The translations under genes were made by a program, and so were the position numbers. A model generated the notes under the pieces. It was given only the letters and a program-made list of their open reading frames with translations. It was not told the origin of the DNA and did no database searches. A stretch of 64,000 nucleotides of DNA from Lachnoclostridium phytofermentans ISDg (lineage in GTDB: Bacteria; Bacillota; Clostridia; Lachnospirales; Lachnospiraceae), in the NCBI RefSeq assembly GCF_000018685.1, contig NC_010001.1:698001-762000 (forward strand). The letters are read 5' to 3'. Positions 25,380 to 33,603 of the stretch are shown here, piece after piece. Position 1 is the first letter of the stretch; each line of letters starts with the position of its first letter.

Positions 25380-27623
25380 ATGAAGAGAAAGAGTTTTATA
25401 GCACTTATGTTAGCAGGTGGACTTATTTTTACCAGTATTCCAGTCCAAGTAGATGCGATGTCTACCGTAGTAGCGGAGGCAGTTACCAGTGAAAGTGTGC
25501 AGAGTAATTCTACAGAAGATACGAAGCTTCAAGCAAATCTTTCGAAGATTATAACAGAAATTAAGAAGAAGGTTACCATTCCATCTGACTGTACCAAATT
25601 TGATTCGAATTATTATGGCGAAGAATACGGAAGAGGAATACAGTGGAACTTAAATTGGTCTAGTGAAAAAGGTTCACATTATTTTAATGTGGTTTGTGAT
25701 GATAATGCGAATATAACTTTTATTAATGATAGAGATTATGATAAGTATGATAAGCAAGAGCCAATCAACTATCTCATCAAAGAACTTCGCCCTGTTGCAG
25801 ATGCTTTCATTAAAAAGGTTGCACCTGAAGTTTGGGGGCATGTAACATATCAAACCGCATCTTATGTAGGATATTATAACAACTGTTATCAGTTTGAATA
25901 TGTTCGGACTGAGAATGGTATCATGATGCCTGATAATACGATTACAATACAAATTAGCGCAGCAGATAAGAAAGTTCAGAGGTATAATGCAAACTGGTTA
26001 TTTGGGTTATCCATTCCTTCCAAAGATGTAAAGATATCAAAAGAGCAAGCTACTGAGAAGATAAAGAAACAAGTTTCAATGGAGCTTAAATATCTAACAA
26101 AGTGGAGTGAAGATGGTAAAACGAGAAGTGCTTACCTTGTGTATGCACCTAATAATAATTATATAGCAGTAGATGCAAAAACAGGGGAAGTATACACATC
26201 GAGAGAGCAATGGATAGAAACTTCGGAAAAAGAAAGTGCAATGCAAGATACTAGTAAAAATGAAAGTAATGCAGGTGGGTCTACTTTAACAAAGGAAGAG
26301 TTAGCACAAATTAAGGAAATAGGAAGTCTAATTACAAAGGAGCAGGCAATCGATAAGGTGGTTAAGAATAAATATTTACTTATGGATGCTAATATAAAGG
26401 CGATATCAGCATCCCTTTCTGGGTATCGTTTGTATGGTAATGAAAAAGAAAAGCAATATGTATGGAGTATTTCATTAACTGATCCTAGAGTAACAGATGA
26501 TAGTAAAAATGATTATTATAGAGCTAGTGCGTATGCAACTGTTGATGCAAAAACTGGTGAGATTTTATCCTACCATTCAAGTGTTAAAAATGCTGATCAG
26601 ATGACAACAGATGAATTAGAGAAAGCGAAAACGAAGCTTTCCAAAGAAGAATGTGCGAAAATCTATGAAGCATTTGCGAAATCTCAGAATGAAAAGCAAT
26701 TTACGAATACGAAACAGTCCTCTGTAATTCAAGGTTATATCTATGACTATGTAAAAGAAATCCCTGTATATGGTGGATATACATTTGGATATGAAAGAGT
26801 AAATGAAGGAATTCCTTATGCAGATAATTATTTTACTGGTAGCGTGGATTCTATTAGCGGTAAAGTATTCGAGTATAACAAGAACTGGGATACTACTATA
26901 AAATTCGAGTCATCCAAGAATGCAATGAGTCCAGAACAGGCATTTAATGCGTATATTAAATTGGATGGTTATGAGCTAGTTTATGAAATTAATACAGTTC
27001 ACAAATTAGCAAAGAGCGGAGATGCTAATGGTACTATAGAGAATTCATATTCCATGGAATATCAACCTAGATTAGTATATCGTACCAACATCAATCCAAA
27101 CACAATATCACCATTTACCGGTAAGCAATTAGATTGGTCTGGTAATGTTTATGTGTCACAATTAAAGAAATCGGCTGATTATACTGACATCAAAGGTCAT
27201 AAGTATGAGAGAAGTATCTTATTATTGCGCGATTTAGGAGCTGGTTCTGAAGAATTAAAATTCCGACCAAATGATGTGATTACAGGAAAAGAGCTACAGA
27301 GTCTCGCTGAAAAGCTATTCTATGAAGCTTCTAGAGATGAAATAAAATTAAAGAGTAATAATGGAATAACCAAACAACAGTTGGCAAAATACACTGTGCA
27401 AATACTAGGTTATGAGAAAGTTGCGACGATGGGCGATATCTTCCGTTGTGGTTATACCGATGATGCTAAGATAGGGAAAGATTATTATAATTATGTAGCA
27501 ATAGCCAAAGCACTTAAGCTATTCGGAAATGGGAATGAAAAGGCATTCCAACCTACTGCTAAAATAACAAGGGGCGAGGCAGCAGATATCCTGATCAAAG
27601 TATTAAACAACAGTGCAAGGTGA
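25380..27623 (+). CDS. Secreted YcdB/YcdC-domain protein with C-terminal SLH-type repeats
   Basis: 747 residues from the ATG at 25380 with AAGGAG upstream. Signal peptide MKRKSFIALMLAGGLIFTSI, cleavage likely near VDAM. Repeated PepSY/YcdB-like modules (TKEQATEKI..., YIAVDAKTGEVYTSREQW; TKEQAIDKVVKNKYL..., YATVDAKTGEIL) fill about 40-580. The last about 160 residues resemble two to three S-layer homology repeats (FRPNDVITGKELQSLAEKL; NYVAIAKALKLFGNGNEKAF; FQPTAKITRGEAADILIKVL). It is probably a cell-surface protein held by secondary wall polymer. Related proteins are common in Bacillus/Clostridium with unknown role. The leader has the 61-nt element and a CCTGC/GCAGG hairpin before the ribosome site. 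Confidence 0.8.
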   Translation: MKRKSFIALMLAGGLIFTSIPVQVDAMSTVVAEAVTSESVQSNSTEDTKLQANLSKIITEIKKKVTIPSDCTKFDSNYYGEEYGRGIQWNLNWSSEKGSHYFNVVCDDNANITFINDRDYDKYDKQEPINYLIKELRPVADAFIKKVAPEVWGHVTYQTASYVGYYNNCYQFEYVRTENGIMMPDNTITIQISAADKKVQRYNANWLFGLSIPSKDVKISKEQATEKIKKQVSMELKYLTKWSEDGKTRSAYLVYAPNNNYIAVDAKTGEVYTSREQWIETSEKESAMQDTSKNESNAGGSTLTKEELAQIKEIGSLITKEQAIDKVVKNKYLLMDANIKAISASLSGYRLYGNEKEKQYVWSISLTDPRVTDDSKNDYYRASAYATVDAKTGEILSYHSSVKNADQMTTDELEKAKTKLSKEECAKIYEAFAKSQNEKQFTNTKQSSVIQGYIYDYVKEIPVYGGYTFGYERVNEGIPYADNYFTGSVDSISGKVFEYNKNWDTTIKFESSKNAMSPEQAFNAYIKLDGYELVYEINTVHKLAKSGDANGTIENSYSMEYQPRLVYRTNINPNTISPFTGKQLDWSGNVYVSQLKKSADYTDIKGHKYERSILLLRDLGAGSEELKFRPNDVITGKELQSLAEKLFYEASRDEIKLKSNNGITKQQLAKYTVQILGYEKVATMGDIFRCGYTDDAKIGKDYYNYVAIAKALKLFGNGNEKAFQPTAKITRGEAADILIKVLNNSAR

Positions 27624-27688
27624 ATAAAATATGAAAAAATGAAATTTGTCGAAAGAATTGGTAAAATAAAATAGAAGGCAAAAAGTTA

Positions 27689-27805
27689 ATGTTAACTATA
27701 AGCTTTATGGGAATGGAAGAAACTCAAGAGTACACATATAGTGTAAATGGAGATACTTTGAAATTAGGACTTGATGATGCTACAGTAGAATTAAAGAGAA
27801 AATAG
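27689..27805 (+). pseudogene. Probable remnant of a small lipocalin-like/secreted protein gene
   Basis: A 38-residue ORF MLTISFMGMEETQEYTYSVN followed by GDTLKLGLDDATVELKRK. The pattern Y-x-V-x-G-[DN]-x-L-x-L ... VELKRK is the C-terminal strand pair of small beta-barrel (lipocalin-like) proteins. No start region or signal peptide precedes it and the ribosome site is weak. A good terminator at 27816 follows, as expected at the end of a once complete gene. It could instead be a chance ORF. Confidence 0.4.
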
Positions 27806-27815
27806 AACGTAGGAA

Positions 27816-27845
27816 GGGGAGTGTCTTAAGACGCTCCCTTTTAAA
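27816..27845 (+). terminator. Terminator after the remnant
   Basis: GGGAGTGTC-TTAA-GACGCTCCC (9 bp with one G-T pair) followed by TTTT. Confidence 0.8.
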
Positions 27846-27889
27846 TTATGATAAGGAAAAGTTCGAGAAGCTTCTTTTCTTATTTAAGC
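27843..27889. repeat. Dispersed intergenic element, copy D
   Basis: ATGATAAGGAAAAGTTCGAG then AAGCTTCTTTTCTTATTTAAGC; core and tail match copies A and B. Confidence 0.45.
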
Positions 27890-28065
27890 ATTTATGCTTA
27901 TTTTATAGTAATTTATAACAAGAAACTTTTTGTCCGAAAACTTATGAAAAATATGATAAATTAAATTTTTCACGTTAAGATATTAGAGTATCTTTAAAAA
28001 GTTATGTAATTATAAAGTGAATATAAAGTGTGTATAAAGTGTATATAGATACCAAGAATAGATAC

Positions 28066-28095
28066 TTGCATAACTACGTGGAGTTGACGTATAAT
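28066..28095 (+). promoter_or_regulatory. Promoter for mecA
   Basis: TTGCAT (28066-28071), 18-nt spacer, TATAAT (28090-28095). Three short TATAAAGTG repeats lie just upstream (about 28013-28041). Confidence 0.55.
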
Positions 28096-28146
28096 AGAGA
28101 GAAGTTTAAGATCTATATTAATCATATGGAATGAAAGCGAGAATAT

Positions 28147-28944
28147 ATGGAATTCAAGAGAATAGATGATGAAACGGTTCGTTGCATTATTAATGAAGAC
28201 GATATGAAGGAATACAATATAGAAATCGACGATTTCCTTAAGAATAAAGGTAAGATTCAGGAATTTCTACATAAAATCGTAGAAATGGCAGTGGATGAGG
28301 TCGGATACAATCCTAAAAATGGATTATTAGCGATGCAGGTTATGCCATTACCAAGGAATCGTCTGGCAATTACTTTTTCTGAAAAGGGTGCTGAAGGGAT
28401 GGAAGATATCCTACATCAGATTAACGATGCATTGGGTGGCGATGGTGAACTTACTCCAGAAAGTATGATGAGTCGGTATGAAGACCTATCCAGTATAGAA
28501 AAAATAGAAGCCTTTGATAAATTTATCCGAAATCTGATCCAAGATGTAACAGATGAGTACGAGGAGCAACAGTATAAAAAAAATAAGGATGAGAATAAAA
28601 GCAAAGAGGATAAAAAAGGTAAGCAAAAGCAAACAGTGGATTCAAACTTACAATTGTATACATTTGCGACACTTTCCGATGTGGAAAGATTTTGTGTGAT
28701 ATTACCTGAATCTTGGGCAATCCGAAGTACTCTTTTCAAGAATGAGAAGGAACAACTATACTATATGGTATTAGAAAAGGGTAGACTATCCAAAGTTAAT
28801 TTCCAATTTGTCTGTGACAGGGCTAATGAATATGGAAAATTTCATTCAGAGAACCAGGCCAGAGTGGCTTACCTTAAGGAACATGCATTGTGTCTTATTG
28901 ATAAAAAGGCAATAAAAGTAATGAAAAATATAGCGAATGGCTAA
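28147..28944 (+). CDS. mecA: Adaptor protein MecA (ClpC adaptor)
   Basis: 265 residues. The N-terminal domain begins MEFKRIDDETVRCIINEDDMKEYNIEIDDFL, the typical MecA substrate-binding opening. A charged linker (about 130-160, KKNKDENKSKEDKKGKQKQ) separates it from the C-terminal ClpC-binding domain (YTFATLSDVERFCVILPES... LYYMVLEKGR). MecA delivers substrates to the ClpCP protease; in Bacillus it controls ComK. Own promoter. Downstream lies the insertion sequence. Confidence 0.9.
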   Translation: MEFKRIDDETVRCIINEDDMKEYNIEIDDFLKNKGKIQEFLHKIVEMAVDEVGYNPKNGLLAMQVMPLPRNRLAITFSEKGAEGMEDILHQINDALGGDGELTPESMMSRYEDLSSIEKIEAFDKFIRNLIQDVTDEYEEQQYKKNKDENKSKEDKKGKQKQTVDSNLQLYTFATLSDVERFCVILPESWAIRSTLFKNEKEQLYYMVLEKGRLSKVNFQFVCDRANEYGKFHSENQARVAYLKEHALCLIDKKAIKVMKNIANG

Positions 28945-28997
28945 TATAAATGGCTGTGATACTTTTGATATTTGAATATTTAAAGTATTACAGCTTA

Positions 28998-29005
28998 TTT
29001 TTATG
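28998..29005. repeat. Target-site duplication, left copy
   Basis: TTTTTATG directly before the IS left end; identical to the right copy. Confidence 0.95.
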
Positions 29006-29141
29006 GGCTCTATGTCAAGTCTTGGGGTATAATTGTTATCAATCATGCTCCATTACTGGATGTAGAGCTATTTTTATATTTGGGGCCTATAACATATATT
29101 TTTGGGCATACGAAATAAACCTCGTGCCAGTCTATTGTTAT

Positions 29142-30317
29142 TTAGTTACAAGAGTGTAAAATACGAGTACGGAAACGTTCAAAGTTTCGAATACCATAGG
29201 AAATACGTTTAAGAACTTTTATCTTATTATTAAAACCTTCTGTTGGTCCGTTTGTAATTCCATATTTAAAAGAATTTAATATTTCTTTTCCCCAGTGACG
29301 GTATGTGGCAGCACATTTTTCAAACTCTGCTATACCAGAACTTTCTGCATTGCGAATCCATTCGTAAAACTGTGTTCTCTGAAAGGAGTACTTAGTACTT
29401 TGACAAATATCATAAAACCATTCTTTCAACATATGCGCTTTTCGTAAGTCATCATTGTAATAAAGCATCAAGTCACATGCTTTTTTGTATTCGTCTTCTA
29501 GTTTATGATAGCGTGTTAAAATCAGTTTATGGCTTCGTTTATAGTATTTTCTTAAAGAAGTAGGCATTGTTTTTTGAAGTCGCTTTCTTACATTTTCAAT
29601 TGCCCAGGTGACTTGACGAATAAAATGATATTTATCAATAATTACTTGTGCATTGGGGAAATAGCTATGGGCTAAATCCACATATGGCTGCCACATATCA
29701 CACACAAAATATTTTACACGATATCGCTCGCTACGGTTTATATTCCGAAAATAGGCAGATAAGTGAGGTTGTGTGCGGTCAGGAAGGATATCCATAATGG
29801 AGCGCTGCTTTGGATTAACGATGATACATTGATACTTTCCAGTCTCAGCATTGCCTTTATATTCATCAATGGATATCGCGTCTTTTAAAGAAGGGCAAGT
29901 ATAATGGATTGTGTCTAGAATCCTTACAATAGTAGCGGATGAAACATTGGCTTTATTAGCAACAGATTTTAGTGAAGTAGTATCTCTTAATTCATTTACT
30001 ATGTATTGAGTTAAGCGAGTAGATCTTTGCTGATAACGAGCAAGGAAAGAATACTTTTCACTAAATCTTTTTCCACAAGAACATCGATAACGTCGCTTTT
30101 TTAAAACTAGGTAACAATGCTTTAGTTGAAAGGGCAAGTCCTTGATGGATTGCCAACGGTAATCATGAATTTGCTTGGTATGGCGACCACAGCAAGGACA
30201 AGTTTGTACGCTAGCCTTTGTTTCAATAAAGATTTTTACATAGGAATCCCCATGAATTATATTTTTTACTTTTACCTCTTTTAAATTTAGTAGTTTATTG
30301 ATACAATAATTATGCAT
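29142..30317 (-). CDS. ISL3-family transposase
   Basis: 391 residues. N-terminal zinc finger CPCCGRHTKQIHDY ... RYRCSCGKRF, a helix-turn-helix (SLKSVANKANVSSATIVRIL), then the DDE core with ISIDEYKG, FVCDMWQPYVDLAHSYFPNA, IDKYHFIRQV and the terminal GPTEGFNNKIKVLKRISYGIRNF. The frame is full length. The ribosome site AGGAGG lies about 8 nt before the ATG and can be sequestered in a hairpin (30324-30364) in transcripts that enter from outside. Confidence 0.95.
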   Translation of the reverse strand: MHNYCINKLLNLKEVKVKNIIHGDSYVKIFIETKASVQTCPCCGRHTKQIHDYRWQSIKDLPFQLKHCYLVLKKRRYRCSCGKRFSEKYSFLARYQQRSTRLTQYIVNELRDTTSLKSVANKANVSSATIVRILDTIHYTCPSLKDAISIDEYKGNAETGKYQCIIVNPKQRSIMDILPDRTQPHLSAYFRNINRSERYRVKYFVCDMWQPYVDLAHSYFPNAQVIIDKYHFIRQVTWAIENVRKRLQKTMPTSLRKYYKRSHKLILTRYHKLEDEYKKACDLMLYYNDDLRKAHMLKEWFYDICQSTKYSFQRTQFYEWIRNAESSGIAEFEKCAATYRHWGKEILNSFKYGITNGPTEGFNNKIKVLKRISYGIRNFERFRTRILHSCN

Positions 30318-30323
30318 TTATGC

Positions 30324-30368
30324 AACCTCCTGGTGATTTGTTTCGAGACTGGCACTGGGAGGTTTTTT
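30324..30368. promoter_or_regulatory. Hairpin that masks the transposase ribosome site; terminator on the plus strand
   Basis: AACCTCC (30324-30330) pairs with GGAGGTT (30358-30364). Read on the minus strand, the ribosome site GGAGG is in the 3' arm, so read-through RNA would hide it. Read on the plus strand the stem is followed by TTTTTT and would act as a terminator. Confidence 0.6.
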
Positions 30369-30437
30369 ATTATTATAAAATAAAAAACGTTGGAGTAGCG
30401 AATTAATTTCACATACCCCAACATTTATTATAGAGCC

Positions 30438-30445
30438 TTTTTATG
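30438..30445. repeat. Target-site duplication, right copy
   Basis: TTTTTATG directly after the IS right end. Confidence 0.95.
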
Positions 30446-30511
30446 CAACTTCGTAAATAATTGGAATTAAGTGCGAAATGCATAATATTGTCATGAAATT
30501 ATAGTTTCCTA

Positions 30512-30540
30512 TTGAAGTTATATTTCGAAATTGGTATAAT
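30512..30540 (+). promoter_or_regulatory. Promoter for the chemoreceptor gene
   Basis: TTGAAG (30512-30517), 17-nt spacer, TATAAT (30535-30540). A leader of about 250 nt follows, with stems AAAGGA/TCCTTT, ATCTATTTT/AAAATAGAT, AGGAT/ATCCT and TTGG-GCTC/GAGC-CAA. No known riboswitch class was recognised in it. Confidence 0.6.
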
Positions 30541-30796
30541 TTTCTATGTTATTTTAACTCACATTACAGAAAGAAGGTGTCCAAAGGAGTAAGGACGTAA
30601 TCCTTTCATTATGAATCTATTTTAGAGGGGTAAAATAGATGAAATTTATTATTAATATATTGTACATAAAAGTGATTTATTGTTTTGGGACAGTAAGGAT
30701 TGCATCCTAAGTTAAGGGTTGGAGCTCTGAATATACACGAGCCAAATTAGTTATGAGGGAAGGTCAAAATAATATGAAGTACATAGGAGGATGTTT

Positions 30797-32155
30797 ATGC
30801 GTAAAAGTATTCGAACAAAGTTAGTATCGGTTGTATTGCTGTTATCTTTATTTAGTATAGTAACAAATATTACAAATTTGAATTCAGTCAAAAAGATTCA
30901 TGATGCTGCGTATAATGTGGACAGTAGTAACCCAGAGGCTATGGAAGCTGCTAGGTCGGAACTGAAAGGAATCTATGATACTAGTATACAATCCAATTAT
31001 ATTGGTATTGGGTTTATGATATTTCTCACTATTGCAGTAATTGTAATTACAAGAAAGTCGATCATTACACCAACCAAAAAATCTACTAAGCAACTGGAAG
31101 AAATATTATATGATTTTAATTCTGGGCAAGGAGATTTAACAAAAAGAGTTACAGTATATACGAAGGATGAAATTGGGCATTTAGTGTCAGGTATTAATAC
31201 CTTCCTAGAAACATTACAGGGAATTATGGGTCATATGGTTTCTGATTCTAAGCAGTTAAAATTAAGCATTTCTTTAGTTTCAAACAGTATCAGTCAAGTG
31301 AATGATAATTCTTGCGATATTTCATCTACCATGCAGCAATTAGCTGCTAGTATGGAGGAAGTTACGGCAACGATATCTTCCATGATAGATAGTATTGGTA
31401 TTCTTAATACAGATGTCACCACCATGGTAGATAAGAGTGTAGGAACTATGGAATACATAGGTGAGATGAAGATAAGAGCGAATGCAATGAAGGAAGATGC
31501 GACTGGTAAGAAAGCTACAACCAGCGAGATGCTTAATAAAATAGGTGATACCTTACGTGAAGCTATCGAAAATAGTAAGAAGGTGGAACGTATTGATGAG
31601 TTAACCAATGATATTTTAGTTATCTCAAATCAAACAAATCTATTAGCATTAAATGCATCGATTGAAGCAGCGCGTGCAGGAGAGGCGGGAAAAGGCTTTG
31701 CCGTTGTTGCAGATGAAATTCGTCAGTTAGCAGATAATAGCCGAAATACAGCTACGAATATTCAAGAAATCAGTGGTTTAGTGCGTGATGCTGTATTAAA
31801 TCTTTCGGATAGTTCAAAACTTGTATTAGATTATATTCAAACTACGGTATTAGGTGATTATGATAAGAATGTAGTTAGTGGAATACAATATGATAACGAT
31901 GCTTCCTTTTTACATGACAATATCACTCAATTCATGGATTACATAAAAGCGTTAAACCGTATGATAGAAAATATGAGTGATTCCTTTCATGGTATCGCCT
32001 CTGCTGTGGATGAAAGTGCAATGGGAGTTTCTAACGCTGCAAATAATGCATCGAATTTGGTGGAAGAGATGTCTAAGATTAGTAAAGAAATAAAGAATAA
32101 TGAAATGATTTCTATAAGTTTAAATGAAGAAGCAAATCGTTTTGTTGAGATATAA
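30797..32155 (+). CDS. Methyl-accepting chemotaxis protein
   Basis: 452 residues from the ATG at 30797; the ATG at 30791 touches the AGGAGG site. TM1 is about residues 8-25, a very short extracytoplasmic part (about 40 residues) follows, TM2 is IGIGFMIFLTIAVIVIT, then HAMP (about 95-145) and a signalling domain with the hairpin tip NQTNLLALNASIEAARAGEAGKGFAVVADEIRQLADNSR. The small sensor part suggests it senses through the membrane, HAMP or a partner. It signals to CheA/CheW. No che genes adjoin. Confidence 0.92.
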   Translation: MRKSIRTKLVSVVLLLSLFSIVTNITNLNSVKKIHDAAYNVDSSNPEAMEAARSELKGIYDTSIQSNYIGIGFMIFLTIAVIVITRKSIITPTKKSTKQLEEILYDFNSGQGDLTKRVTVYTKDEIGHLVSGINTFLETLQGIMGHMVSDSKQLKLSISLVSNSISQVNDNSCDISSTMQQLAASMEEVTATISSMIDSIGILNTDVTTMVDKSVGTMEYIGEMKIRANAMKEDATGKKATTSEMLNKIGDTLREAIENSKKVERIDELTNDILVISNQTNLLALNASIEAARAGEAGKGFAVVADEIRQLADNSRNTATNIQEISGLVRDAVLNLSDSSKLVLDYIQTTVLGDYDKNVVSGIQYDNDASFLHDNITQFMDYIKALNRMIENMSDSFHGIASAVDESAMGVSNAANNASNLVEEMSKISKEIKNNEMISISLNEEANRFVEI

Positions 32156-32248
32156 AATTAATTTTAAAGAATAAAAACTTTGAATATAAAGTTACTTATA
32201 GGGACTAGATAAAAGTATCTATGCGTTACTAAAAAAGGAAGGTGATAC

Positions 32249-32287
32249 AAAATTAGAGGGTATCTTTCTAAGATACCCTCTAATTTT
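32249..32287. terminator. Bidirectional terminator between chemoreceptor and sortase genes
   Basis: AAAATTAGAGGGTATCTT and AAGATACCCTCTAATTTT form a perfect 18-bp stem with a TCT loop. It serves both convergent genes; its right arm overlaps the sortase stop codon. Confidence 0.9.
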
Positions 32288-33383
32288 ATCTTGTGCCATT
32301 CGTAAAGTCTTGATACCAATTAATATCATGATTCTTTTGTGCTTCTTCAAAATTAGTAATAGCTGGAGGAATTCCACCGTATTGTTGATACCAGCTATCT
32401 GGATAAAGAGGAGTCTTATTTTTCGTTACGGATTCCCTCGATAGTTCTTTGGACTCTCCTGGCCTCAATTTTCTAGCTACGATAACAGTGCGATAATTAG
32501 GAAGCTCATAAGAGCAGGTTGATAATAATAGCAGTTGATCTTCCTTGGAAATTTCTACAGGTATATTATAAATGGAACGAACTTTTATCTGATAAACAAA
32601 ATTTAAGAAATCTGAGGAATCTTCAAAGCTTCCACGTTGATAATCAAAGAGTTCTTCTTTTGCTGAGGAACCGTTTGTTTTAAAAACAGCAAAAATTTTC
32701 CATAAGCTTACGTCATATAGTGTATCAAATTGAATAATTGGAGAATTAATCAAAAAGTCCATATCGTTAAATTTCATCAATTCGTGAAACATATTACCAG
32801 TACTTGTCATATTATGACCATGGATTAATAAACATTGCGTTGGTGTCTCAATCTCTGTATTTGTATCTAAAAAAAGACTACCTAATCGGTCCTCCTCCTT
32901 ATTGATATTCCTCGTCAAGTAATATTCTGGTTCCTCCTTACTGGATTGTAGTACTGGATAGTTGATATTGGTTCCTTCTATTTGAATCCAACCTTTAATG
33001 TCAGGATTAAGTTCTAATAGTTGTTTGAATTTTTCTATAGGTATTATTTCGGATGTTTTTCCTGATGACACTTGATCATCAATTGCCTTCGGAATTGAGG
33101 GGGCTATAGTATCTTCAGGGATAGGAGTGCTTTTTTCATATATCTGCTGGATCTTTTTCATTGCATTGTTTGATTTCATAGGACTAATCCATAGAAGGTC
33201 AATCAGTAGATAAGTACCTATCATTAATATAATAAAAGAGAGTATATGGAGGATTTTATTAAGCTGCAATTTTTTATTGTTATGTATTGAATTATCTTTT
33301 GAGTCGTTCATATTCTGATTTGAATTAAATTTTGTAGCTTTTATTTTATCTATTTTTTGTCTTGCTGAAATTTTATAACCCAT
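32286..33383 (-). CDS. Class B sortase
   Basis: 365 residues from the ATG at 33383 (MGYKISARQKIDKIK), with AAAGGAGGG upstream. A basic cytoplasmic part (1-60), a membrane anchor (ILHILSFIILMIGTYLLIDLLWI), a Ser/Pro linker and a catalytic domain from about residue 120: NPDIKGWIQIEGTNINYPVLQ, the catalytic His in LLIHGHNM, catalytic Cys290 in LLSTCSYE and Arg in YRTVIVARK. Class B sortases attach surface proteins or build pili in clostridia. No protein with an obvious sorting signal adjoins, so the substrate is unknown. Confidence 0.9.
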   Translation of the reverse strand: MGYKISARQKIDKIKATKFNSNQNMNDSKDNSIHNNKKLQLNKILHILSFIILMIGTYLLIDLLWISPMKSNNAMKKIQQIYEKSTPIPEDTIAPSIPKAIDDQVSSGKTSEIIPIEKFKQLLELNPDIKGWIQIEGTNINYPVLQSSKEEPEYYLTRNINKEEDRLGSLFLDTNTEIETPTQCLLIHGHNMTSTGNMFHELMKFNDMDFLINSPIIQFDTLYDVSLWKIFAVFKTNGSSAKEELFDYQRGSFEDSSDFLNFVYQIKVRSIYNIPVEISKEDQLLLLSTCSYELPNYRTVIVARKLRPGESKELSRESVTKNKTPLYPDSWYQQYGGIPPAITNFEEAQKNHDINWYQDFTNGTR

Positions 33384-33513
33384 AAGTACCCTCCTTTCTT
33401 TTGCTGTTATCAAAAGTATAGCACAAGTATATTAAAATGATAAGAATCTTTCTAAATGTCTTGAAGAAATCAGAAAAATTTGCATATCATATTTTAAATT
33501 CTTTCAAGCGACT

Positions 33514-33560
33514 AAAAAGATGTCCAACAAAAATATCATCCATTGTTGGACACCTTTTTT
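33514..33560. terminator. Terminator after the LacI-family gene
   Basis: GATGTCCAACA (33519-33529) pairs with TGTTGGACACC (33544-33554); T/A runs on both sides make it usable in both directions. Confidence 0.75.
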
Positions 33561-33603
33561 CATTTCAGCTTTATTATTTAAGTTTTTAAAATTATACGTT
33601 ATA

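Larger units (their letters stand above)
29006..30437 (-). mobile_element. Complete ISL3-family insertion sequence (1432 bp)
   Basis: Left end GGCTCTATGTCAAGTCTTGG (29006 on) and the reverse complement of the right end GGCTCTATAATAAATGTTGG (30437 backwards) match at 20 of 25 positions; the inverted repeats cover 29006-29030 and 30413-30437. Perfect 8-bp duplications TTTTTATG flank it, the expected size for ISL3. One intact transposase on the minus strand. It inserted between mecA and the chemoreceptor promoter without breaking a visible gene. The perfect duplication suggests a recent event. Confidence 0.95.

Noticed and set aside
28950..29159. Plus-strand ORF of 69 codons
   Set aside because: It crosses the left end of the insertion sequence, so it was made by the insertion and has no ribosome site.
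30541..30796. c-di-GMP riboswitch upstream of the chemoreceptor
   Set aside because: The conserved sequences of the GEMM-I class are missing; left as an unassigned structured leader.
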